Notes under the pieces: model-generated | What the model was told of the DNA's origin: nothing | What the model saw: only the letters and a program-made list of their open reading frames with translations | Database searches by the model: none | Assembly: GCA_902611845.1 (NCBI GenBank) | Contig: CACMAX010000002.1 | Location: 1-64,000, forward strand | Length of the DNA: 64,000 bases | DNA from: an uncultured Pelagibacteraceae bacterium | GTDB lineage: Bacteria > Pseudomonadota > Alphaproteobacteria > Pelagibacterales > Pelagibacteraceae | Reading direction: 5' to 3' | Position numbers and translations under genes: made by a program | Shown: positions 40,912 through 49,410 of the stretch, piece by piece | How positions within the stretch are numbered: position 1 is the first letter of the stretch | How the letters are laid out: every line of letters begins with the position of its first letter

Positions 40912-43900
40912 TATAATTTTGTGGGCATAGGCTTATCTTTATCAATTTTATATTTTTTAATTGCATCTACCGCATGTTTAGAGGCAATTAATTGTTCATT
41001 AGATAAAATACTTAAGCCATATGCAACTATATGCTCTTTATCGACTTCAAAAAATTTTCTTAGATTTTTTCTTGTATCACTTCTACCAAATCCATCTGTA
41101 CCCAATGAATAAAAGCTTTTATTTATGTATGGTCTAATTTGGTCAGAATTCATTCTCATGTAATCTGAAGCTGCTAAAATAGGACCTTCGGTTTTTCCAA
41201 GGCATTTTTCAACGTAAGAAATTTTTTTCTCTCCTCCTGGATTAAGCAAATTATACCTTTCTGTTTCAAGTCCATCTTTTCTTAATTCATTAAAACTAGT
41301 AACACTCCATACTTCACTATCAACTTGATATTCATTTTGTAAAATTTCTGCTGCTTCAATCATCTCTCTTAAAATTGTTCCTGAACCCAATAATTGAATC
41401 TTATTTTTTTTATTCTTGCTGAAATCTTTTATTTTATACATCCCTTTTAATATGCCTTCTTCACAATCTTTGGGCATCTCTGGATGAGAATAATTTTCAT
41501 TCATTGTTGTAATATAGTAAAAAATATTTTCATGTTTTTCATGCATTCTTCTTAAACCTTCTTTAAAAATTGTAGCTAATTCATAATGAAAGGTTGGATC
41601 ATAAGAAACACAATTTGGAATTGTTGATGCTAATAAATGACTGTGACCATCTTGGTGTTGAAGACCTTCTCCAGCCAAAGTTGTTCTTCCAGCTGTAGCT
41701 CCAATTAGAAATCCTCTTGTTTGACTATCACCAGCTGCCCACGCAAAATCGCCAGTTCTTTGAAAACCAAACATAGAATAAAAAAGATAAATTGGTATCA
41801 TTTCTATATCATGATTTGAATACGATGTTCCTGCAGCTATCCATGATGCCATGGATCCAGCCTCATTTATTCCTTCCTCTAAAACTTGACCACTTTTCTC
41901 TTCCTTGTAAGAGCTTAATTGAGCTGAGTCCTCTGGCTCATATTTTTGACCTTCATGCGCATATATACCTATTTTTTGGAAAAACCCTTCCATACCAAAT
42001 GTTCTTGCTTCATCAGGGATTATTGGAACAAGTCTTGGAGCAACATTTTTATCTCTTAGCAAATTCGTCAACATCCTAACAAGTGCCATAGTAGTTGACA
42101 TTTCTTTTTCACCGGTTGATTTTTTCATAAAGTCAAAAATATCATTACTTGGTGTTTTGATTGGTTTCGAAAAAGACGATCTCTCAGGAATATATCCTCC
42201 TAAAGCCAATCTTCTTTTTTTTAAGTATTTTATTTCCTCTGAATTTTCATCAGGTCTAAAGTATTCTATATTTTTGACTTGTTCATCTGTTAATGGAACA
42301 TCAAATCTATCTCTATAATATAGCAAATCATCTACACCTAATTTTTTTTGCTGATGGGTTGTATTTATACTTTCACCAGATTTTCCCATACCGTATCCTT
42401 TAATTGTTTTAGCTAATATGACTGTTGGTCTGTCTTTTGTATTAATAGCTTTATGATAAGCAGCATAAACTTTATGCGGGTCGTGACCGCCTCTATTTAA
42501 TTTCCAAATATCGCTATCCGTATAACTTGCAACTAGATTTTTAAGTTCAGGGTATTTCCCAAAGAAGTTATCTCTAACATATAAACCCCCTTTTGCTTTA
42601 AAGGCTTGGTATTCTCCATCAACTGCTTCGTTCATTCTTTTTACAAGTAAACCTGATTTATCATTTGCGAGTAAAGGATCCCAATATGATCCCCAAATGA
42701 CTTTTATTACATTCCATCCAGCTCCTCTAAAAATTCCTTCTAATTCTTGAATAATTTTACCATTGCCTCTTACTGGACCATCTAATCTTTGCAGGTTGCA
42801 GTTCACAACATAAATCAAGTTATCTAACTTTTCTCTTGCTGCTAAACCAATAGATCCTAGAGCTTCTGGCTCGTCTATTTCACCATCTCCTAAGAAAGAC
42901 CAAACTTTTCTATTCTCATCTTTTATTAATTTTCTATTAATAAGATATTTCATAAATCTTGCCTGATAGGTTGCCATCATTGGTCCAAGACCCATGGAAA
43001 CAGTTGGAAACTGCCAAAACTTAGGCATCAGCCATGGATGAGGATAAGATGACAAACCTCCTGGGTAAACTTCCTGTCTGAACCTATCTAATTGCTTCTC
43101 GTCAAGTCTTCCTTCCAAAAAAGCTCTAGCGTAAATACCTGGCGCTGAATGTCCTTGGAAATAAATTAAATCTCCACCAAATTTATTGCTTTTAGCTCTC
43201 CAAAAATGATTCATTCCTATATCATAAAGAGTTGCTGCTGAAGCGAATGTCCCAATGTGACCTCCTAATGAAGGATCTCTCATGTTTGCTCTGACAACCA
43301 TCACTGCTGAATTCCATCGAATTAGTGCTCTGATTTTTCTTTCGATATTTTGATCGCCTGGAGATTTTATCTCTTCATCTGCTGGTATAGTGTTTATGTA
43401 TGGTGTATTTTGGGTGTAAGGTATATTTGATCCCTCTTTATATGCCTGATCAATTAATTGTTTAATTAAAAAATGAGCTCTCTCAGGTCCTTCGGAATGT
43501 ACTACAGCAGACAAAGATTCTAACCATTCTTTTGTCTCTTGAGGATCAATATCATTATTATTTTCAACTATTTCTAATCTTTCACTATGTTCTTCTACTT
43601 GTGTATTTTCTGCTTTGATCTCTTTATGTGCACTCGTATCTAATTCAGAATTATTATATCCATTAGAATTTTCTGCTTCAGCAATTATTTTTTCCGTTGC
43701 AGGTGGTATCTTTTCAATAGTTTCTTGTTTTTGCTGAGTTCCATTCTCAGAGGATAATGTTAGTATCAAATCTCCTTTAGAAACTTTATCACCAATCTTT
43801 ATGTTAATGCTATCTACAACACCCTCAAAAGCAGATGGTACTTCAACACTTGATTTATCACTTTCTAAAGTTATTACAGGGTCATTTTTAGAGATTTTAT

Positions 43901-43979
43901 CTCCTTCTTTTACAAGAATTTCTATGATTTCTACTTCTTCAAAATCTCCAATATCTGGAACTAGTAATTTTTCACTCAT
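40911..43979 (-). CDS. aceE: Pyruvate dehydrogenase E1 (AceE type) with N-terminal lipoyl domain
   Basis: This 1022-residue protein is a homodimeric AceE-type E1, which decarboxylates pyruvate using thiamine diphosphate, with an added N-terminal lipoyl domain. Residues 1-77 form a full biotinyl/lipoyl domain with lipoyl Lys42 in ESDKSSVEVP, closely paralogous to that of the adjacent E2. Residues 78-150 are an acidic flexible linker. The E1 body starts near 150 (DPQETKEWLES) and has GGHIGTFASAATLYDIG near 230, the ThDP motif GDGEIDEPEALG ... NCNLQRLDGPVRGN near 370-405, and the transketolase-like halves to the end. Usual AceE is about 890 residues, so the surplus matches the extra domain. Confidence 0.95.
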   Translation of the reverse strand: MSEKLLVPDIGDFEEVEIIEILVKEGDKISKNDPVITLESDKSSVEVPSAFEGVVDSINIKIGDKVSKGDLILTLSSENGTQQKQETIEKIPPATEKIIAEAENSNGYNNSELDTSAHKEIKAENTQVEEHSERLEIVENNNDIDPQETKEWLESLSAVVHSEGPERAHFLIKQLIDQAYKEGSNIPYTQNTPYINTIPADEEIKSPGDQNIERKIRALIRWNSAVMVVRANMRDPSLGGHIGTFASAATLYDIGMNHFWRAKSNKFGGDLIYFQGHSAPGIYARAFLEGRLDEKQLDRFRQEVYPGGLSSYPHPWLMPKFWQFPTVSMGLGPMMATYQARFMKYLINRKLIKDENRKVWSFLGDGEIDEPEALGSIGLAAREKLDNLIYVVNCNLQRLDGPVRGNGKIIQELEGIFRGAGWNVIKVIWGSYWDPLLANDKSGLLVKRMNEAVDGEYQAFKAKGGLYVRDNFFGKYPELKNLVASYTDSDIWKLNRGGHDPHKVYAAYHKAINTKDRPTVILAKTIKGYGMGKSGESINTTHQQKKLGVDDLLYYRDRFDVPLTDEQVKNIEYFRPDENSEEIKYLKKRRLALGGYIPERSSFSKPIKTPSNDIFDFMKKSTGEKEMSTTMALVRMLTNLLRDKNVAPRLVPIIPDEARTFGMEGFFQKIGIYAHEGQKYEPEDSAQLSSYKEEKSGQVLEEGINEAGSMASWIAAGTSYSNHDIEMIPIYLFYSMFGFQRTGDFAWAAGDSQTRGFLIGATAGRTTLAGEGLQHQDGHSHLLASTIPNCVSYDPTFHYELATIFKEGLRRMHEKHENIFYYITTMNENYSHPEMPKDCEEGILKGMYKIKDFSKNKKNKIQLLGSGTILREMIEAAEILQNEYQVDSEVWSVTSFNELRKDGLETERYNLLNPGGEKKISYVEKCLGKTEGPILAASDYMRMNSDQIRPYINKSFYSLGTDGFGRSDTRKNLRKFFEVDKEHIVAYGLSILSNEQLIASKHAVDAIKKYKIDKDKPMPTKL

Positions 43980-44090
43980 TTCGCTATTTGTATATATATA
44001 TATTATTTACTTTTAATAGATGTATATTTTTGACCATTATTAAAATTTAGTAAAATTAATAATAAATGTTAAAAGAATAGATTATATTTA

Positions 44091-44167
44091 GCGCCTGTAG
44101 CTCAATTGGATAGAGCGCTTGGCTACGGACCAGGAGGTTCTGGGTTCGACTCCTAGCAGGCGCACCA
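44091..44167 (+). tRNA. tRNA-Arg (anticodon ACG), CCA encoded
   Basis: The sequence folds as a standard cloverleaf: acceptor GCGCCTG pairs with CAGGCGC, then discriminator A and CCA. The D arm contains AGCTCAATTGGATAGAGC. The anticodon stem-loop CTTGG-CTACGGA-CCAGG gives anticodon ACG, and the T arm is CTGGG-TTCGACT-CCTAG. It reads CGU/CGC/CGA after A34 is converted to inosine. A small hydrophobic ORF begins 13 bases after the CCA, so the tRNA is probably processed from a longer transcript. Confidence 0.97.
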
Positions 44168-44180
44168 AAAAGAAGGAAAA

Positions 44181-44264
44181 ATGAAAATATCTTTGCAAAA
44201 ATCTGTAATTTATTTTTTTGTGATAGTATTAATAATATTATTTTTAATAACTTTAATAATTTAA
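44181..44264 (+). CDS. Possible 27-residue hydrophobic peptide
   Basis: An ATG preceded by AGAAGGA at good spacing opens a 27-codon frame. It has a short polar start (MKISLQKS) and an almost unbroken run of Val, Ile, Leu and Phe, enough for one membrane helix. Its TAA shares a base with the thioesterase ATG (TAATG), which suggests coupled translation. It lies between tRNA-Arg and the thioesterase gene and is too short for routine gene callers. It may be a genuine small membrane protein or just a leader that loads ribosomes for the downstream gene. Confidence 0.4.
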   Translation: MKISLQKSVIYFFVIVLIILFLITLII

Positions 44265-44683
44265 TGAAAAAATTTAAACAAATTAGCGTTAAAAAAGGTT
44301 TCATGAGACACAATGGTGGTTTGCTACTAAGAGATATCTCAAAAACTAAATATGAATTTAAAACTAAAATAAAAAAAAACCATCTTAACAGAGCTGGCAT
44401 AACACATGGTGGGTATATAGCATCGATCATAGATACCGGGTGTGGATCTGGAGCCCATAGAATTTCGGGTAATCAGCCTTGTGTAACTATAACACTTAAT
44501 ATCAACTTTATCGGACCTTCAACTATTGGTGATGAAATTTTTGGATATGTAAAAATTAAAAAAAAGACAAAAAGCATGGTTTTTTTAGAATGCTATTTAG
44601 AATGTAAAGGTAAAATAATTGCATCTGCTTCAGGTATTTGGAAAATACTTCAACGTAAGTTACCCCATGCAGGTCTAAGCTAA
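44264..44683 (+). CDS. PaaI-type hotdog-fold thioesterase
   Basis: The 139-residue protein has the acyl-CoA thioesterase hotdog fold: the signature HGGYIASIIDTGCG near residue 47-60, preceded by LNRAGITHGG (where the catalytic Asn/His pair typically lies) and followed by TITLNINFIGPSTIGDEIFGYV split near 78-98. Such enzymes hydrolyse acyl-CoAs such as phenylacetyl- or medium-chain CoA. The actual substrate is unknown. It is expressed from the tRNA-Arg side and overlaps the TRAP permease end by 4 bases. Confidence 0.85.
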   Translation: MKKFKQISVKKGFMRHNGGLLLRDISKTKYEFKTKIKKNHLNRAGITHGGYIASIIDTGCGSGAHRISGNQPCVTITLNINFIGPSTIGDEIFGYVKIKKKTKSMVFLECYLECKGKIIASASGIWKILQRKLPHAGLS

Positions 44684-47001
44684 ATTCTTCTTCTTATATT
44701 TAAATAACCAAAGATTGATAAAAGAATAAGAGCAATAGGATAAATTATTTCTTTGTTTGGTCTATTCTGATTTTCAATTTTAAATTCATTAATAATATCT
44801 CCCATATCTAAACCAGATTTTTTTGCAATTCCATTCCATTTTAAAGTATCAATTATGGTTTTATTATCTTCTACAACTAAGCTCATTCCATAATCATCTA
44901 AACTGAAATTTTCATCAAAACTATTTTTTTCAATTACAAATAATTTATATCTTTCGCCGTACTCTGTAAGTCTAGTAATTTTAATTCTTATCTCTTTATT
45001 ATAATCAAACTGTTTTTTGTTTATTTCTTCAATACTTAAATAGTTATATTTTGGGTAAAATTTATTTAGAATAAATTCTGGAGATAATAATGATATTGAA
45101 ATTATTAAAAAAATAATAATCTCATACCATCTCAGTTTATTTATAAACCATCCCTGAGTAGCAGAAGTAAATACTAAAATCCCAATCAATGAGGTTGCTA
45201 TGACCATTAAGCCATGCCATATACTTTCAATACCAATTAATAATAACTCGCTGTTAAATAAGAATACAATAGGAAGTATTCCTGTTCTTAGACTATACCA
45301 AAATGCCTGGGCTCCTGTTCTTAATGGGTCTCCACCAGAAATTGCAGCAGCTGCGTAAGATGCTAAGCCAACTGGAGGTGTCACGTCTGCCATTAGACCA
45401 AAATAGAATACGAATAAATGAACCGCAATTAAAGGAAAAATAAATCCTGATGCATTTCCAACATCAACAAGAACTGTTGCCATTAGAGACGCTACAACAA
45501 CATAGTTTGCCGTAGTTGGTAAACCCATACCCAGCAGTAAACACAAAATAATAGTCAAAAATAAAAGAATAATAACATTATCTTTTGCAATCGACTCGAT
45601 TACAATTATTAAATTAGTGCTCAAACCTGTAGATCCAACTGCACCAACTATAATACCTGCTGTTGCAATTGCTATTCCGACACTAACCATATTCAAGGCG
45701 CCCTTTTCGAAACCAACAACAGTTTGGTTATACCAATATATTAAAGCATTCTTAAAATTCTTTTCTTTGAAAAATTTATTTAAAAGATTGACTATAATTA
45801 AAGTTATGGTTGCAAAAAAAATAGAGTAAGAAGCTGTAAGTCTCATATAAACTAGTAGATATATGAGAACGAATATTGGAACTAAAAAATGTATTCCTTC
45901 AAAAAATGTTTTTTTTAATTTTGGAATATCGTTTTCATCCATACCTTTTAAATTTAATTTAAGCGCTTCAAGGTGAGATATATAAAATAGCGCAATGTAA
46001 GAAATTATAGCTGGTAAAAAAGCATGTTTTACAACTTCAAAATATGTCACTCCAATAAAACTTGCCATCACAAAAGCAGCTGCTCCCATAACTGGAGGCA
46101 TTATTTGACCATTAACTGATGAAGATACTTCGATTGCACCCGCTTTTTCTTTTGAAAAACCTGTCTTTTTCATAATTGGAATTGTAAATGTTCCAGTTGT
46201 AACTGTATTAGCAATTGATGATCCTGAGATTAATCCTGTCATACCAGATCCAAGAATAGCTGCTTTGGCAGGACCACCTCGCATTTTCCCAACCATTGCA
46301 AAAGCTAAATCTAAAAAATATTTGCCTCCTCCAGCAGTTTCTAAAAGTGCTCCAAAAAGTACAAAGAGAAAAATGAAATCAACAGAAACACCTATTGGGA
46401 TTCCAAAAATTGCTTCTTGGTCAAACCATTGAAAACCAACTAAACGTTTTAATGATAATCCACCATGTGAAATTATATCTGGTGCATATTGCCCAAAATA
46501 AGAAAATAACAAGAAACAAACTGCTATAACAACTAAAGGAATACCTATTACTCTGCGTGTAGCCTCTAGAAGAATTAATATTCCAATTATTCCGAATATT
46601 AACTCAATTGGAATAGTAAAATTATCATAAAGATTTATTTTAAGTAATATTCCACCCCTATCTACTAATTGATCATAAAAAAAATAAATATATAAACAAC
46701 AAACCGCACCTGTTATCGCAATTAATATATCTATAAAATTTACTTTTTTACCTCGTGCATATGGAAATATTAAAAAAGCTAACAAAAGTGCAAAACCAAG
46801 ATGAATTGCTCTAGCAGGTAAACCTTTAAACATTCCAAAATTAAGCCAAAAAGGAAATGGAGAAGCATACCAAAGCTGAAATAAAGACCAAGTTATTGCA
46901 ATAACTGCAACTAACTTTAAATGAAATCCTGATAGGTTTCTTGTAGGAGAAAGATCTTCTTTAATCTTATTTTCAATTTTTTTTTCTATGTCTGCTGACA
47001 T
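44680..47001 (-). CDS. TRAP transporter fused permease, 4TM/12TM type, with C-terminal DUF3394-like domain
   Basis: The 773-residue protein is a fused small-plus-large TRAP permease. About four membrane segments (30-165) correspond to the Q-like part. The long M-like part (about 190-660) contains the conserved GGGKYFLDLAFAMVGKMRGG, GLISGSSIANTVTTG, GLPTTANYVV and DVTPPVGLASYAAAAISGG motifs. Residues about 670-750 make a C-terminal soluble region like DUF3394 (SLVVEDNKTIID, SGLDMGDIINEF), before a final hydrophobic helix. It pairs with the TAXI binding protein encoded upstream and imports an organic anion such as a dicarboxylate or glutamate using an ion gradient. Confidence 0.93.
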   Translation of the reverse strand: MSADIEKKIENKIKEDLSPTRNLSGFHLKLVAVIAITWSLFQLWYASPFPFWLNFGMFKGLPARAIHLGFALLLAFLIFPYARGKKVNFIDILIAITGAVCCLYIYFFYDQLVDRGGILLKINLYDNFTIPIELIFGIIGILILLEATRRVIGIPLVVIAVCFLLFSYFGQYAPDIISHGGLSLKRLVGFQWFDQEAIFGIPIGVSVDFIFLFVLFGALLETAGGGKYFLDLAFAMVGKMRGGPAKAAILGSGMTGLISGSSIANTVTTGTFTIPIMKKTGFSKEKAGAIEVSSSVNGQIMPPVMGAAAFVMASFIGVTYFEVVKHAFLPAIISYIALFYISHLEALKLNLKGMDENDIPKLKKTFFEGIHFLVPIFVLIYLLVYMRLTASYSIFFATITLIIVNLLNKFFKEKNFKNALIYWYNQTVVGFEKGALNMVSVGIAIATAGIIVGAVGSTGLSTNLIIVIESIAKDNVIILLFLTIILCLLLGMGLPTTANYVVVASLMATVLVDVGNASGFIFPLIAVHLFVFYFGLMADVTPPVGLASYAAAAISGGDPLRTGAQAFWYSLRTGILPIVFLFNSELLLIGIESIWHGLMVIATSLIGILVFTSATQGWFINKLRWYEIIIFLIISISLLSPEFILNKFYPKYNYLSIEEINKKQFDYNKEIRIKITRLTEYGERYKLFVIEKNSFDENFSLDDYGMSLVVEDNKTIIDTLKWNGIAKKSGLDMGDIINEFKIENQNRPNKEIIYPIALILLSIFGYLNIRRRI

Positions 47002-47023
47002 TCAGCTTAATATATAAAAAAAA

Positions 47024-47047
47024 AGGCCCAATAGATATATTGGGCCT
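47024..47047 (-). terminator. Intrinsic terminator between TAXI binding protein and permease
   Basis: A perfect 9-base-pair stem (AGGCCCAAT paired with ATTGGGCCT) with a 6-base loop lies in the 69-base gap between the binding-protein stop and permease start. On the minus strand it is followed by a run of nine T residues, and on the plus strand by a T-run after two bases. It probably stops most transcripts after the binding protein, so that the permease is made in smaller amounts, a common ratio for binding-protein transporters. Confidence 0.85.
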
Positions 47048-47070
47048 CAATTTTTTTTATATAGATTTAA

Positions 47071-48078
47071 TTACATTAAACCAGCTTCTTTGTAGTATTT
47101 AACAGCTCCAGGATGAAGTGGTGCTGATAAACCATCAGCTATCATATTTTTTTTCTCTAAAGGAGCAAAAGCTGGGTGTTGTTTTCTAAAATCATCAAAA
47201 TTTTCAAAAACAGCTTTTGTAACTTGGTAAACTAAATCTTCAGATACATCCACACTAGTTACTACCGTAGCTTTAACACCGAATGTAGTTACATCTTTTT
47301 TCTGTTTAGTATAAGTACCTTTTGGAATTGTTGCAGAAGCATAATAATCGGCTCCGCTTATAATTCCATTAATTACATCTCCTGTTAAATTGATTGGCAT
47401 AGCTTTAGCTGCACATGTTGCTGCTTGTTCCATTGCCCCATTTGGAAAACCTACTGAATATCCAAACGCATCAATTTTACCATCACATAGAGCTTTTACT
47501 TGCTCTGAAGATGTTAGCTCAGTAACTGATTTAAAGAAACTGTTATCAACGCCCATAGCTTTCATTAATTCTTCCATTGTTCCTCTTTGACCAGAACCTG
47601 GGTTCCCAATGTTTACTACTTTTCCTTTAAGACCCATAAAATCTTTGACTTTTGCTTTTTTTCTAGCCCAGATTTGAAATGGCTCGTTATGTACTGAGAA
47701 AACAGCTCTTAAATTTTTGAATTGTTTTCCTTCCCATTTGCTTGATCCATTGTAAGCATGATATTGCCAGTCAGATTGTGCTACACCAAATTGAAACTCG
47801 CCATCTTTTATTTGTCCGATGTTATAATTTGAGCCTCCAGTTGAAGGAGCAGTGCATCTGTAAGCTTTATCTTTCATACCTTTTTTTCTACCATGCTCAG
47901 CACTAATCGCTGACTTGTGTAACATTTTACAAATGGCGTTTCCTGTCTGAAAGTAAACTCCAGTTGGTCCTCCTGTACCTATTGTAAAAAACTCTGCTGA
48001 TTTTGCTATTGATCCAAATGAAAATATAGCAGCAAATATAATCAGAGAGCTTGATATTGTTGATAATATTTTTTTCAT
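47071..48078 (-). CDS. TAXI-family TRAP solute-binding protein
   Basis: The 335-residue precursor has a signal peptide (1-28: basic MKKIL, hydrophobic SSSLIIFAAIFSFGS, likely cleavage after AKSA). The mature start EFFTIGTGGPTGVYFQTGNAICK carries the TAXI-family signature GTGGxxGxYxxxG. It captures its ligand in the periplasm for the fused TRAP permease. The ribosome site AGAGGG lies just upstream, suggesting strong translation. Ligand is unknown; characterised TAXI proteins bind glutamate/glutamine, 2-oxoglutarate and related acids. Normal length. Confidence 0.94.
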   Translation of the reverse strand: MKKILSTISSSLIIFAAIFSFGSIAKSAEFFTIGTGGPTGVYFQTGNAICKMLHKSAISAEHGRKKGMKDKAYRCTAPSTGGSNYNIGQIKDGEFQFGVAQSDWQYHAYNGSSKWEGKQFKNLRAVFSVHNEPFQIWARKKAKVKDFMGLKGKVVNIGNPGSGQRGTMEELMKAMGVDNSFFKSVTELTSSEQVKALCDGKIDAFGYSVGFPNGAMEQAATCAAKAMPINLTGDVINGIISGADYYASATIPKGTYTKQKKDVTTFGVKATVVTSVDVSEDLVYQVTKAVFENFDDFRKQHPAFAPLEKKNMIADGLSAPLHPGAVKYYKEAGLM

Positions 48079-48186
48079 ATACCCTCTCTAAAGTTTTAAA
48101 ATCGAATCTAACTATTTATTACTTCGAGTGTCTAGTAAATTCATTGAATATAAGTATTGTTAATAAAGGAATTTTTAAACTGATTA

Positions 48187-49410
48187 TTATTTTTCAACCC
48201 AAGATTTTAATTTATTTACTCCTTCAACAACCTTTGGGGCATACAATTTTATTAACTCATCATTAATATCTGTTTGTTCATCAATATTTTTCATGAATGT
48301 ATCTCCATCAAAGTCTGTAAAACTTAAACGAACTATCATCCTTTTTTGATCAAATCCAAAATCACTTCCTGGAAGTAAAGCAACATTTAAATTAGTTAAA
48401 ATTTCATCACATAAAATGGAAGAACTATCAAATTTTTTGTTCAAAAATTCTGGCAATAAATAAAAGCCTCCCATTGGTTTGTTCATAATAATATTATTAG
48501 ATGATAAATTTTTATATACGTATTCTCCAACAGCTTTAAGAATTTTTTTTGATTTTAAAATATATTCTTCATGATTAGAATTAAATGCAGATATTGCAGC
48601 AAACTGGATTGGTGAACTTACTGCAGAAAATGTTTCACTTGCTAAAACTTTCATAGATTTAAGTAATTCAATTTTTTTCTTAGGTATTATAAAGTATCCA
48701 AGTCTCCATCCTCCAGCACCACACCACTTACTAAGTCCATTACTTATTATGACATCATCAGGGCAGTGTTCGAAAATAGAATTATAATTTTTATCAAATA
48801 TTAATTCAGAATAAATTTCATCTGATAAAACTAAAATATTATATTTTTTTATTACAAAAGAAATTTCTTTTAAATTTTTGCATACTTGTCCTGATGGGTT
48901 ATTTGGAGAATTAAGAAATAAAAGATATTTTTTATCTGCACTTTTTGAAATAATTTTTTCTATTTCTTGAGCTTTCGGGAACCAATTGTTTTCAGCAGAT
49001 GTTTGAATCCAATGATATTTGTTATTAGCTATAATTGATTGTGGTTTATAAGATACCCAACTTGGAGCTGGTAACAAAACTTCACCTTCAAATGCTAAAT
49101 GCATCAAGAACATTAATTCTTTGGTTCCAGGACCTACAATGACCTGATCTGATTTAAAATTGTAATTTTTCTTTTTTGACTCATATTTTGCGATTGAGTC
49201 TCTTAGTTTATCTAATCCTTGGATAGGTAAATAACTTTTCTGATGAGCATTTTTTTTTAATTCTTCAACAATAGTAATTGGAACTGGGAATGGTGATTGT
49301 CCAAATCCAAACTTAATAATATTTTTTCCTTCATTTTCGATAACTTTTGATTTTTCATTTATTTTTAGTGTTGCTGATAAATTAAGGCTTTTAATAGTAT
49401 CTTTGATCAT
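48187..49410 (-). CDS. PLP-dependent class I/II aminotransferase
   Basis: The 407 residues fit fold-type I aminotransferases: KSYLPIQGLDKLRDSIAKY near 73, a VGPGTKELMFLMH cofactor loop near 107, LNSPNNPSGQVC near 180, VLSDEIYSELIF near 210, the PLP lysine in SNGLSKWCGAGGWRLGY near 238, and RLSFTDFDGDTF near the C-terminus. It resembles aspartate- or aromatic-type aminotransferases. The amino-acid substrate cannot be decided from sequence alone. It overlaps acetoacetyl-CoA synthetase by one base and is the last gene of that pair. Confidence 0.88.
   Translation of the reverse strand: MIKDTIKSLNLSATLKINEKSKVIENEGKNIIKFGFGQSPFPVPITIVEELKKNAHQKSYLPIQGLDKLRDSIAKYESKKKNYNFKSDQVIVGPGTKELMFLMHLAFEGEVLLPAPSWVSYKPQSIIANNKYHWIQTSAENNWFPKAQEIEKIISKSADKKYLLFLNSPNNPSGQVCKNLKEISFVIKKYNILVLSDEIYSELIFDKNYNSIFEHCPDDVIISNGLSKWCGAGGWRLGYFIIPKKKIELLKSMKVLASETFSAVSSPIQFAAISAFNSNHEEYILKSKKILKAVGEYVYKNLSSNNIIMNKPMGGFYLLPEFLNKKFDSSSILCDEILTNLNVALLPGSDFGFDQKRMIVRLSFTDFDGDTFMKNIDEQTDINDELIKLYAPKVVEGVNKLKSWVEK

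Noticed and set aside
40532-40930. 132-codon frame antisense to aceF lipoyl region
   Set aside because: Shadow of the conserved E2 coding frame with no protein-like features of its own.
44056-44430. Open frame covering tRNA-Arg on the minus strand
   Set aside because: Crosses a tRNA gene and the opposite thioesterase frame; artefact of low stop frequency.
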